From Elizabethkingia sp. YR214 (GTDB lineage: Bacteria > Bacteroidota > Bacteroidia > Flavobacteriales > Weeksellaceae): a stretch of DNA of 64,000 nucleotides. Below are positions 35,379 through 43,975 of this stretch, one piece after another; positions within the stretch are counted from its first letter, which is position 1; every line of letters begins with the position of its first letter. The translations under genes and the position numbers were made by a program. The notes beneath the pieces are model-generated. The model did not search any database. It was given only the letters and a program-made list of their open reading frames with translations, and was not told where the DNA came from. Location: assembly GCF_003058195.1 (NCBI RefSeq), contig NZ_QBUH01000006.1, positions 62,001 through 126,000 of the forward strand, in the 5' to 3' direction.

Positions 35379-35401
35379 TACAGATCTATTTTTATTTTTC
35401 A

Positions 35402-35409
35402 CAAAGTTA
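35402..35409 (-). promoter_or_regulatory. Promoter -7 element (TAACTTTG) for the metE leader
   Basis: Minus-strand perfect TAnnTTTG match about 25-30 bp before the start of the riboswitch core. Confidence 0.6.
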
Positions 35410-35532
35410 GTTTAGCCAATTTATATTCCATAATATCATATAAAATTCAGCATAATAAATTATAAATATTATTTAAACAGAATATCATTCTGTAAATATC
35501 AAAATATTGTACCTTTAACCAAAAATTATTCT

Positions 35533-36009
35533 ATGCTTCAACTGGATGAAATTGATTTACGCCTTCTAAAAATCCTTCACAACGACTCAAAACTAACCGT
35601 AAAAGAGCTGGCCGCACAGGTAAATCTGTCACCTTCTCCGGTTTTTGAAAGGATTAAACGTATGGAAAAAGAGGGCTATATCAAGAAGTATATTGCCATT
35701 CTGGATGCGGAAAAGCTAAATCAGGGACTTATTGTCTTCTGTAATATCCGACTAAAGCAGCATGACCGTAATATTGGTCATACTTTTGTTGATGATATCC
35801 ACAATATTGATGAAGTCGTTGAATGTTATAATGTCTCTGGTGATTACGATTTCCTGTTGAAAGTTCATGCCCGGGATATGAAGCATTATCAGGATTTTGT
35901 TTTTAACAAATTGGGGTCGCTTACGAGCATCGGAAATACACACAGTACTTTTGTAATGGCTGAAGTGAAGAATACATACGGCGTACAGCCTTTTGAAGAT
36001 ATGGCATAA
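35533..36009 (+). CDS. Lrp/AsnC-family transcriptional regulator
   Basis: 158 residues. N-terminal winged HTH (about 5-60: IDLRLLKILHNDSKLTVKELAAQVNLSPSPVFERIKRME) and C-terminal RAM ligand-binding domain (about 70-150: ECYNVSGDYDFLLKVHARDMKHYQDF). The family forms octamers and senses amino acids. Divergent from metE, so it may regulate methionine or another amino-acid pathway; that is inference. TACCTTTA upstream is one base from the promoter consensus. Confidence 0.93.
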   Translation: MLQLDEIDLRLLKILHNDSKLTVKELAAQVNLSPSPVFERIKRMEKEGYIKKYIAILDAEKLNQGLIVFCNIRLKQHDRNIGHTFVDDIHNIDEVVECYNVSGDYDFLLKVHARDMKHYQDFVFNKLGSLTSIGNTHSTFVMAEVKNTYGVQPFEDMA

Positions 36010-36039
36010 TCGAATATAGTTATAAATTCTAGCTTAATC

Positions 36040-37085
36040 TAATTTATCTAACCACAAAGACACAAAAGTATTATTGACATACCACTGCTTTTAGGATACA
36101 AAGGTTTCATCTAGAGGTAAAATTATTTTCATTATTCAGATATTAAGGCAGTTAAATTTTTAGTGGCCATTACTAAGTTAGCGGCTTTGCATTCCAGTCC
36201 AAACTCGATATTTAAAAGCGCCTTCAATTTTGCAGGCGAGTGTCAAAAGCTTGAAAAGCTCGTTAAAAAATGATCATTGTTTGAGCATAGCGCGTTCTGA
36301 GCATTTTAGAGATTGAAAGCTAGTTTGACCGCCGAGAAACTAAGGCTTGATCTTTTGTAACTTTTGGATCAAGCCAAAAGTTTAAGAATACAATTAGAAA
36401 AACTAAAAATACTTCTATCATTTAGATATTAAGACAGTTAAGCTTTCAGTGATCATTACAGTTTTGCATTACTTTAAAGCATTATAATAAGAATGAAAAC
36501 TTTGCGATCCATACTAAGCTATACGTTCTTTTACTTTAATGCAAAAGAACCAAAACATCAAGGCCTGGAAACTCCGACTAAATTGTATCTTTATTTTCTA
36601 AAATCCCAGAAACTCGCGCCATCACCTTCCCGTTCCAAATCAAACAACTGGTATTTTTCAACGAAAATAATTCCACAATTCTTAACGTCTATATTTCCTG
36701 GCTGATTAAAAGTTATATTAACCACAAAGGCACAAAAGTATTGTTGATATATTACTGTTTTTAGGGCACAAGAAAATCAAAGATTTTCATCAGCCTTTGC
36801 AAAGGCTACATAGTCAAAGAATAAACAATATTTTGTGGTTAATCCTAAACTATCTAAACTTCTTAATGTTTAAACAAGTTCTCGACACAAAATTATTCTC
36901 CAATTCGCTATGTTACAATTATAGAAACAAAAAATGCTTCTACCATTTAGGCATTAATATAATCATCGGCCTTGGCAAGGGTCAAGGCCTTAATAAGGCT
37001 ATAAAGAATAAAGTATTGCGAAGTAATTCGTGCCTTAAGCAATATCTAAAATAAGCATGATTTGTGCCTTAGTGTTGAATATAAT
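36040..37085. repeat. Dispersed non-coding repeat, copy A
   Basis: A 1.18-kb gap with no credible gene. It shares ordered blocks with 40.9-41.5 kb: TTTAATGCAAAAGAACCAAA (36536-36555), CCAGAAACTCGCGCCA (36605-36620), AACGAAAATAATTCC (36660-36674), ACCACAAAGGCACAAAA (36721-36737), GAAAATCAAAGATTTTCA (36782-36799), and ATTCGTGCCTTAAG with GTGCCTTAGTGTT near 37026-37077. It also contains an internal pair around 36131-36174 and 36419-36459 (ATATTAAGRCAGTTAA). A 70-residue ORF inside is a by-product. Such ACCACAAAGGCAC-rich intergenic sequences are common in this group and of unknown function. Confidence 0.7.
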
Positions 37086-37151
37086 TTCCAAACCGATTAA
37101 ATACATTTACAATTTTACGATTTAACATTCCCTCAACTTATTAAAATAAAA

Positions 37152-37175
37152 AAGCCCCGGAAATCCGAGGCTCTT
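37152..37175 (-). terminator. Terminator after the P5C dehydrogenase gene
   Basis: On the minus strand an 8-bp stem with one mismatch (AGCCTCGG/CCGGGGCT) is followed by TTTTTTATTTTAA. Confidence 0.7.
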
Positions 37176-37195
37176 ATAATATATTTGGTTGAATA

Positions 37196-38821
37196 TTAAC
37201 CTAAATAAGGGTATTTGTAGTCTTTTGCCGGAACAAAAGTCTCTTTAATACTTCTTGCAGATACCCAACGAAGAAGGTTCATTTTAGATCCTGCTTTATC
37301 GTTAGTACCAGAAGCACGGCTACCACCGAAAGGCTGCTGACCTACTACTGCTCCTGTTGGTTTATCGTTGATATAGAAGTTACCGGAAGCATTTTCTAAT
37401 GCTTTGTAAGCTTCATTGATTGCATAACGATCCTGAGAGAAGATAGAACCTGTTAATGCGTATGGAGAAGTACTGTCTACTAACTGAAGTGTTTCAGCCC
37501 ATTTCTTGTCTTCATATACATAAACTGTTAAGATTGGTCCGAAGATTTCCTGCTCGATACTTTCGTAGTGTGGATTTGTTGTTTCGATAACAGTTGGATG
37601 TACAAAGTAACCTTTCTTATCATCGCATTTACCACCGATAATTACCTCAGCATCTTTAGCTTTCTCAGCTCTGTCGATGTAACCTTTACATTTATCGAAA
37701 GAATTTCTGTCGATTACTGCATTTACAAAGTTAGACGGATCTTCAGTAGTTCCTACTTTGATAGTCTTCATTTGTTTTTCCATTACCTTCTTCACATCTT
37801 TCCAGATAGATTTAGGAATGTAAGCTCTGGAAGCTGCAGAACATTTCTGTCCCTGATATTCGTAAGCACCACGTACTAACGCTGTAGCCAAAGCTTCAAC
37901 ATCAGCAGACGGGTGAGCCATTACAAAGTCTTTACCACCAGTTTCACCAACGATTCTTGGGTAAGATTTATAATTATGGATATTGTCACCGATCATTTTC
38001 CACATTCCCTGGAATACTTTTGTAGAACCTGTAAAGTGAAGACCTGCAAAATCAGGGTGAGCCAATACTCTCTCAGCTGTTTCTTTACCATCCGTGAAGA
38101 TCATGTTGATTACACCATCCGGTACACCAGCTTCTTTGAATACTTCCATAATAACGTGAGCAGAGTAAGCCTGCTTATCGGATGGCTTCCATACCACAAC
38201 GTTACCCATCAATGCCATACAAGATGGTAAGTTAGCAGAAATAGCTGTAAAGTTGAACGGCGTTACTGCAAAACAGAAACCTTCTAAAGGTCTGTATTCA
38301 GCTCTGTTCCAGATCCCTGCATCGGATATCGGCTGCTCAGCATAAAGCTCAGTCATAAACTCTACATTGAAACGCAAAAAGTCAATTAATTCACAAGCTG
38401 CATCAATTTCTGCCTGATGAACATTCTTAGACTGTCCGATCATTGTAGCTGCGTTGATTCTGTCTCTGTAAGGTCCGGCAATAAGATCTGCTGCCTTCAA
38501 GAAGATCGCTGCTCTTTGCTCCCATCCAAGGTCGTTCCATTGTTTTTTAGCGGCCAATGCTGCTTTAATAGCCTCATCAACATGCTTCATAGTTCCCTGG
38601 TGGTAAAAGCCTACAGTATGTTTGTGGTCGTGCGGCGGATGGATCGTTACTTTTTCTTTCGTCGTAACGTTTTTCCCACCGATAACCATTGGAATTTCCA
38701 GTTCTTCAGCATACATTTTTTTGTATGTCGCGATCAGGCTTTTCACTTCTTCAGAGCCTGGAGCGTAAGTTTTTACCGGTTCGTTTTGTGCAAAAGGCAC
38801 TTGCGAAATTGCTTTTGACAT
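37196..38821 (-). CDS. pruA: L-glutamate gamma-semialdehyde dehydrogenase (1-pyrroline-5-carboxylate dehydrogenase)
   Basis: 541 residues. Aldehyde dehydrogenase fold: NAD-binding FTGSTKVFQGMW, catalytic Glu in GETGGKDFV, catalytic Cys in YQGQKCSAASRAYIP, and EQEIFGPILTVYVYED. The N-terminal start ISQVPFAQNEPVKTYAPGS and the C-terminal QQPFGGSRASGTNDKAGSKMNLLRWVSARSIKETF are those of the P5C branch. It oxidises glutamate semialdehyde to glutamate, the last step of proline breakdown. The proline dehydrogenase is not adjacent. Confidence 0.95.
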   Translation of the reverse strand: MSKAISQVPFAQNEPVKTYAPGSEEVKSLIATYKKMYAEELEIPMVIGGKNVTTKEKVTIHPPHDHKHTVGFYHQGTMKHVDEAIKAALAAKKQWNDLGWEQRAAIFLKAADLIAGPYRDRINAATMIGQSKNVHQAEIDAACELIDFLRFNVEFMTELYAEQPISDAGIWNRAEYRPLEGFCFAVTPFNFTAISANLPSCMALMGNVVVWKPSDKQAYSAHVIMEVFKEAGVPDGVINMIFTDGKETAERVLAHPDFAGLHFTGSTKVFQGMWKMIGDNIHNYKSYPRIVGETGGKDFVMAHPSADVEALATALVRGAYEYQGQKCSAASRAYIPKSIWKDVKKVMEKQMKTIKVGTTEDPSNFVNAVIDRNSFDKCKGYIDRAEKAKDAEVIIGGKCDDKKGYFVHPTVIETTNPHYESIEQEIFGPILTVYVYEDKKWAETLQLVDSTSPYALTGSIFSQDRYAINEAYKALENASGNFYINDKPTGAVVGQQPFGGSRASGTNDKAGSKMNLLRWVSARSIKETFVPAKDYKYPYLG

Positions 38822-39073
38822 AATTTTTTAGATTTATTCTCACAAATTTACGACATAAAAGCCACTTTATAAAATATATCAGATAAAATATCTATTCCAC
38901 CCTGCAGGCTGAAAACGACAAAAGTTTTGATAAAACCTTACTAAAAACAAATGTCAGAAATCATAAGGCCTGGAAGCCATTTAAAAATAAATATTGTTAA
39001 ATTTTATCCCTTTGTGTTCACCGTTATACTTTCGTAATTTCGTAACTTCACCCCGCAAAATTCAATCTTAGTT

Positions 39074-40843
39074 ATGACTTCAAAAGAAAAAATTGCAGCA
39101 TTGCGTAGTGCCATGCACAACAATAATATCGACGCTTTCATTGTCTATTCAGCAGACCCGCATATGAGTGAATACTTACCGCAGGAATGGCAGGAAAGAT
39201 CATGGCTTTCAGGTTTTACAGGTTCCGCAGGTTTTGTGGTTATCACCAAAGACAAAGCCGGACTATGGACTGACGGAAGGTACTTTACACAAGCTCCTAT
39301 TGAACTGGCAGGCTCAGGTATCGATTTATTCAAAGATGGTATCGAAGGAACGCCAAACTATATCGACTGGATTATTTCTGAAATCCCTGCAGGTGGTAAA
39401 GTAGCAGTAAATGCACTGGCTACTTCTCACAGCAACTGGGAGGCTCTTGATTCAAAATTCAGTGCTAAAAATATTACCCTAACAGATCTTCCTTTACTTA
39501 AAGAGATCTGGACAGATCGTGGTATTGCAACAAAAAATCCAATCTATGTACATCCGGTAGAAAGAGCCGGACAGTCGGTTTCGGATAAAATTGCAACTAT
39601 TCGCCAGAAAATGGAAGATCAGCATGCCGATGTGCATATTATTTCCAGTCTGGATGATGTAGCATGGACACTGAACCTTAGAGGAAGCGATGTGCAGTCT
39701 AATCCTGTATTCTTAGGTTATATTGTATTGTCTAAAAACGATGCTATCCTTTTCACTGATCTGGAAAAATTGGATACCGATGCCCGCAGGCAAATGGATG
39801 AGTCTGGTGTAAAGATGATGCCTTATGATGAATTCTTTAATCACCTGAGACAGATAAAACAACAAAATATACTTGTTTCACCAAACAGCAATCAGTCTGT
39901 TTTCGATACATTAAAAGATGCAAACACTTTCATCAAAGCTGCTGTTCCGGGAAATCTGATGAAAGCTCAGAAAAACGAAGCTGAATTAAATGGTTTCCGT
40001 ACCGTAATGGAAAGGGATGGTGTAGCTATGGTAAAGTTCCTTTACTGGCTAACGCATCAGGCAGGTAAAGAACCGATGAATGAATACAGCATTGGTGAAA
40101 AACTAAGGGGCTTTCGCGCAGAAGGTGCTAACTTTGTAGGTGAAAGTTTTGGCAGTATTATCGGTTATAAAGGTAATGGCGCTATTATCCACTACTCAGC
40201 AAAAGCTGAAGGCAGCAAGGAGGTAACCAATGACAGCAGTATTCTTGTAGATTCTGGTGGCCAGTATCTTGAAGGAACTACTGATATTACCCGTACTCTG
40301 GCATTAGGAGCTGTGACCGATGAGTTTAAGAAAGATTCAACATTGGTATTACAAGGCATGATAAGACTTTCTATGGTGAAATTTCCGAAAGGAACCAGAG
40401 GTGTACAACTGGATGCTTTTGCAAGATTACCATTATGGATGGCAGGGAAAGATTACAATCACGGAACCGGACATGGTGTAGGAAGCTTTATGAATGTTCA
40501 TGAGGGTCCTCAGAGTATTCGTAAAGACCTTAATCCACAAGAATTGCTTCCGGGAATGGTATTATCTAACGAGCCTGGTTATTATGTGGTTAATCAATAT
40601 GGTATTCGTCATGAAAACCTTATTGCAGTAAAAGAGGCTGAAACAACAGAATGGAATACTTTCTATGAGTTTGAAACGTTAACTTTATGTCCGTTCTTCA
40701 AGGATATCATTGTAAAGGAGATTCTTTCTGCAGATGAAATTCAGTGGCTGAACAGCTACCATAAAACTTGTGAAGAGAAGCTTGCTCCTCATCTTGAAGG
40801 GGATGTTAAAAACTGGTTCTTGGAATTAGTAAGTCCACTTTAG
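39074..40843 (+). CDS. Aminopeptidase P family protein (Xaa-Pro aminopeptidase)
   Basis: 589 residues in three domains like eukaryotic XPNPEP1 rather than the shorter E. coli PepP. Two N-terminal creatinase-like domains (1-310), then the pita-bread catalytic domain. Metal ligands: VDSGGQYLEGTTDITRT (two Asp), GHGVGSFMNVHEGP (His), LSNEPGYY (Glu), GIRHENL (Glu), all intact. It removes an N-terminal residue that precedes proline. Cytoplasmic; monocistronic with its own terminator. Confidence 0.93.
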   Translation: MTSKEKIAALRSAMHNNNIDAFIVYSADPHMSEYLPQEWQERSWLSGFTGSAGFVVITKDKAGLWTDGRYFTQAPIELAGSGIDLFKDGIEGTPNYIDWIISEIPAGGKVAVNALATSHSNWEALDSKFSAKNITLTDLPLLKEIWTDRGIATKNPIYVHPVERAGQSVSDKIATIRQKMEDQHADVHIISSLDDVAWTLNLRGSDVQSNPVFLGYIVLSKNDAILFTDLEKLDTDARRQMDESGVKMMPYDEFFNHLRQIKQQNILVSPNSNQSVFDTLKDANTFIKAAVPGNLMKAQKNEAELNGFRTVMERDGVAMVKFLYWLTHQAGKEPMNEYSIGEKLRGFRAEGANFVGESFGSIIGYKGNGAIIHYSAKAEGSKEVTNDSSILVDSGGQYLEGTTDITRTLALGAVTDEFKKDSTLVLQGMIRLSMVKFPKGTRGVQLDAFARLPLWMAGKDYNHGTGHGVGSFMNVHEGPQSIRKDLNPQELLPGMVLSNEPGYYVVNQYGIRHENLIAVKEAETTEWNTFYEFETLTLCPFFKDIIVKEILSADEIQWLNSYHKTCEEKLAPHLEGDVKNWFLELVSPL

Positions 40844-40867
40844 CCAATAGGGCTTTTCAACAATATT

Positions 40868-40898
40868 AAAATCTCGTAGCCTGGCTATGAGATTTTTT
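40868..40898 (+). terminator. Intrinsic terminator after the aminopeptidase P gene
   Basis: A 13-bp stem with one G-T pair (AAATCTCGTAGC/GCTATGAGATTT) and a T6 run. Confidence 0.75.
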
Positions 40899-41059
40899 GT
40901 TTTGTTAATACCATAAAAGAGAACGATATCTGTCACTTTATATGAATACCAAATATTTTCTTCACACTGAGCTAATATGCAATTAATATTAGTAATCTAT
41001 GCAATTCTTCGCTGGTATAAAAACCTATGTTCCTATGTGGTTTAGTATTTAAGCATTCT

Positions 41060-41520
41060 ATATGTTCTTTTACCTTAATGCAAAAGAACCAAAACATCAA
41101 GGCCTGGGAACTTCGACTAAATTGCCTCTTTATTTCCTAAAATTCCAGAAACTCGCGCCACTGCTCTTCATTCTACAGCTCAAACAACTGGTATTTTTTA
41201 ACGAAAATAATTCCGCAATTCTTAACGTCTACATTACCCTGACCGATTAGAAATTGATATTAATCACAATGGCACAATTTATTTGTATTAATAAATAATG
41301 TTTTAAGGCACAGGAAAATCAAAGATTTTCAGAGATTCAAAATAGATACTCTGTGTCGTAACCAAAAATCTTACTAAACTATAAAATATTGCGAAGCAAT
41401 TCGTGCCTTAAAAATATAGCAGGCATAAACCTGTTTGGTGCCTTAGTGTTAAAAATAAATTCCTTAATGTTCAAAAGGAATTCTCGATACAGAATGATTC
41501 TTCACTTCATTTCGAATAAT
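41060..41520. repeat. Dispersed non-coding repeat, copy B
   Basis: Most of the 754-bp gap before mnmE. It repeats copy A blocks in the same order: TTTTACCTTAATGCAAAAGA (41069-41088), CCAGAAACTCGCGCCA (41145-41160), AACGAAAATAATTCCGCAAT (41200-41219), ATTAATCACAATGGCACAA (41259-41277), GAAAATCAAAGATTTTCAG (41314-41332), ATTGCGAAGCAATTCGTGCC (41388-41407), GTGCCTTAGTGTTA (41440-41453). It is shorter and diverged from copy A. A 62-residue ORF inside is not considered a gene. Confidence 0.7.
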
Positions 41521-41584
41521 TTCACTCGAACTGATGATATGTATTTCCCAAATAAGCCATTTACCATACCAATGAAAAAAGCCG

Positions 41585-41592
41585 TAAATTTG
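41585..41592 (+). promoter_or_regulatory. Promoter -7 element (TAAATTTG) for mnmE
   Basis: A perfect consensus match ending 5 bp before ATG 41598; predicts an almost leaderless transcript. Confidence 0.6.
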
Positions 41593-41597
41593 CACTT

Positions 41598-42983
41598 ATG
41601 AATAAAGAGACTATCTGTGCTTTAGCTACTGCCAACGGAATGGGTGCTATCGGGGTGATCCGGGTTTCCGGAGACGATTCTTTTCTTATCGTTAATAAGG
41701 TATTTGAAGGCAAAAACCTGGAAAAGGCAGCTTCCCATACTGTACATTATGGCTTTATAAAAGATGCAGATGAAGTAATTGACGAGGTGATGGTTGCGGT
41801 ATTTCATGCGCCAAAAACTTTTACCACCGAAAATTCTGTGGAAATCTCTTTTCATGGTTCGCCACACATTGCCAAAAGAATACTGGAGGTGCTGATTAAA
41901 AACGGTGCCCGCATGGCAAAAGCCGGAGAATTCACCCTTCGTGCTTTTATGAATGGCAGAATCGACCTTTCACAGGCGGAATCTATTGCCGATCTTATCG
42001 CTTCGGAAAATGAGGCTTCCAGAAAGGTGGCTTTGAATCAGCTGAAAGGTGGTATTTCTCAGGAAATATCCTTATTGCGCACAGACTTATTGAACTTCAC
42101 TTCGTTGATTGAGCTGGAGCTTGATTTTGCTGAGGAAGATGTGGAATTTGCAGACAGAACCGCACTAAGCGGACTGCTGAATAAAATAGAATATAAACTC
42201 AGTTCTCTTATCGAGAGCTTCCAATATGGAAATGCCATTAAAAATGGTACTGCCGTGGCCATTATCGGTAAGCCTAATGCAGGAAAATCGACTTTACTGA
42301 ATGCTTTATTAAAAGAAGAGCGCGCTATTGTCAGCAATATTGCCGGAACTACACGTGATACTATTGAAGAAGTTTTACACATCAAAGGTCATGCTTTCCG
42401 ATTAATCGATACGGCTGGCCTTCGTGAAACAATGGATGAGATTGAAGCGATTGGTGTACAAAAAGCTAAAGAAAAAGTGGCACAAGCAGAGGTTTTGGTT
42501 TATCTGGCAGATGCTGCAACAGCTGATTTCTCTGAAGATTTCGAAATGCTGAGATCTCTTCTGCGTGAGAAACTGGAACTGATTATCTGCCTTACTAAAA
42601 TAGATGAAGTTATTCCTACTCAGTTTGAAGCGATTGAAGCCCTTTTCCGTCAGGAAATCAGTCATCCTTTTGACTTTATTAAAATATCGGCACTGGAAAA
42701 CCGTAATATCCAGGAGCTTAAAAATGAGTTATCTTCTTTTGTAGAGCAAATGAAATCGGAAGAAGGCAATGTGGTGATTACCAATCAGCGTCACTTCGAA
42801 GCCTTGCAAAGATCTCTGGATGCCGTTAATCGGGTAAAAGAAGCGGTTTCTTCTCAAATTACTACCGAACTCCTCGCCTACGAACTCCGAAACGCTATAG
42901 AATATCTTGGCGAAATCTCTGGGGAATTTACCAACGACGAGGTACTGGGGAATATCTTTAGTAAGTTTTGTATCGGGAAATAG
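41598..42983 (+). CDS. mnmE: tRNA uridine-5-carboxymethylaminomethyl modification GTPase
   Basis: 461 residues. N-terminal formyl-THF-binding domain (1-120), helical domain, and inserted G domain with G1 GKPNAGKSTLLN, G2 TTRD, G3 DTAGLRE, G4 TKID. The C-terminal CIGK with the functional cysteine is present. With MnmG it modifies U34 of tRNAs read by wobble. The last codons (KFCIGK-stop) form an attachment site: the same 18 bp recur at 53574-53591, so the present 3' end may have been supplied by an integrated element. Confidence 0.96.
   Translation: MNKETICALATANGMGAIGVIRVSGDDSFLIVNKVFEGKNLEKAASHTVHYGFIKDADEVIDEVMVAVFHAPKTFTTENSVEISFHGSPHIAKRILEVLIKNGARMAKAGEFTLRAFMNGRIDLSQAESIADLIASENEASRKVALNQLKGGISQEISLLRTDLLNFTSLIELELDFAEEDVEFADRTALSGLLNKIEYKLSSLIESFQYGNAIKNGTAVAIIGKPNAGKSTLLNALLKEERAIVSNIAGTTRDTIEEVLHIKGHAFRLIDTAGLRETMDEIEAIGVQKAKEKVAQAEVLVYLADAATADFSEDFEMLRSLLREKLELIICLTKIDEVIPTQFEAIEALFRQEISHPFDFIKISALENRNIQELKNELSSFVEQMKSEEGNVVITNQRHFEALQRSLDAVNRVKEAVSSQITTELLAYELRNAIEYLGEISGEFTNDEVLGNIFSKFCIGK
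42962..42979 (+). repeat. attL: Left attachment-site core within mnmE
   Basis: TAAGTTTTGTATCGGGAA, covering the last sense codons of mnmE. Identical to 53574-53591; the bases outside the 18 bp differ on both sides. Confidence 0.8.
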
Positions 42984-43089
42984 AATACATAAACAACTGA
43001 TATACAGTCAATTGCTCTTTTCACCAACATTTCAACAACACCTTGATTTTGTGCAACTTATGTAATTTCGCAATTTTTAAGGTAAGAAT

Positions 43090-43113
43090 TTTTGTCCCTT
43101 TTCTTGTCCCTTT
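43090..43113 (+). other. Candidate integrase arm-type binding sites
   Basis: TTTGTCCCTT (43091-43100) and TTGTCCCTTT (43104-43113) are tandem. TTTGTCCCT returns at 53521-53529, about 50 bp inside the right repeat. Repeats placed just inside both ends of an integrative element are typical arm sites. The rest of 42984-43502 has no gene; it is AT-rich with a perfect inverted repeat near 43426. Confidence 0.45.
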
Positions 43114-43425
43114 GGCATAAAATCACAAAAATTCGAGCAAAAGAAATTGGAATGGTTATAGAATTCCTTGGTCTAAAATAGTCTAATGATTATTAAATGA
43201 TCTTTAAAGAGGACTAATGGATTCTATATGCCCTTAATTTGGAGAAATCATTAATTTCTGACCTCTAAAGTTTGATGATTTATAAAAATTGCAATCAACC
43301 GAAAAACCTATTTAATTTGAATCCCCCCTTAAAAAACTAAATTTTAGAATTATTTTTCACAGATTAACCTAATCTTTGGGCTGAATTTTGTATCCATTTA
43401 ATTGAGTTGCCCTGAATAAAGGAGT

Positions 43426-43450
43426 ATAATGACATCCCTAATGTCATTAT
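43426..43450. promoter_or_regulatory. Perfect 10-bp inverted repeat upstream of the excisionase-like gene
   Basis: ATAATGACAT, five bases, ATGTCATTAT; 52 bp before ATG 43503. No T-run follows, so an operator or excisionase site is likelier than a terminator. Part of the arm (AATGACATCC) recurs at 43859-43868 between this gene and the integrase. Confidence 0.5.
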
Positions 43451-43502
43451 TGAAGCCTATGGCCTGAATTAGTATTTTTTTTTGGACTTAAAAAATCTGA
43501 TT

Positions 43503-43853
43503 ATGAGCTCAAATATCAGAATTGACAAGGTCTGCCAATATTGTGGTGCAAAATTTATAGCCAAAACAACCGTTACCCGATATTGCAGTCATACCTGCAA
43601 TAAAAAAGCCTATAAACTCGAACAACGAAATACAAAAATAAGCTATGCCAGGTACAACGCACGCAATATTGAGGAACGACAGCATCCACCAGTACCCCAT
43701 CCGGTATACCTCACTGTAAAAGAAACTTCTGCAATATTAAAATGCAGTACTAAAATGGTGTATTTCTTAATCAGTATCGGCCGCCTGAAAGCCATCAACC
43801 TATCTGTGAGAAAGACAAGAATCAATGTATTGGATCTGGCACTACTCTATTAG
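43503..43853 (+). CDS. Zinc-ribbon/HTH excisionase-like protein
   Basis: 116 residues from ATG 43503. N-terminal zinc ribbon (CQYCGAKF...YCSHTC, four Cys), then a MerR/excisionase-type HTH (about 70-115: LTVKETSAILKCSTKMVYFLISIGRLKAINLSVRKTRI). Proteins of this form sit next to tyrosine integrases on many Bacteroidota elements and probably direct excision. The integrase starts 122 bp downstream on the same strand. Confidence 0.82.
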   Translation: MSSNIRIDKVCQYCGAKFIAKTTVTRYCSHTCNKKAYKLEQRNTKISYARYNARNIEERQHPPVPHPVYLTVKETSAILKCSTKMVYFLISIGRLKAINLSVRKTRINVLDLALLY

Positions 43854-43975
43854 AATCAATGACATCCATATCACGGATGAGATTGACTTCATGATATTTT
43901 AGAGGACTTCAACAGCATTTGCTATGGGTCAGTTTGACAAACACCAACTATAATCCAATCCCTAATACCAAGATC

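Noticed and set aside
36493-36705. Short ORF of 70 codons in the long gap before pruA
   Set aside because: It lies in a dispersed repeat; the other copy of the repeat has a frame-shifted version, so there is no protein-level conservation.
41062-41250. Short ORF of 62 codons in the gap before mnmE
   Set aside because: It is the matching part of the second repeat copy, with different frame and ends.
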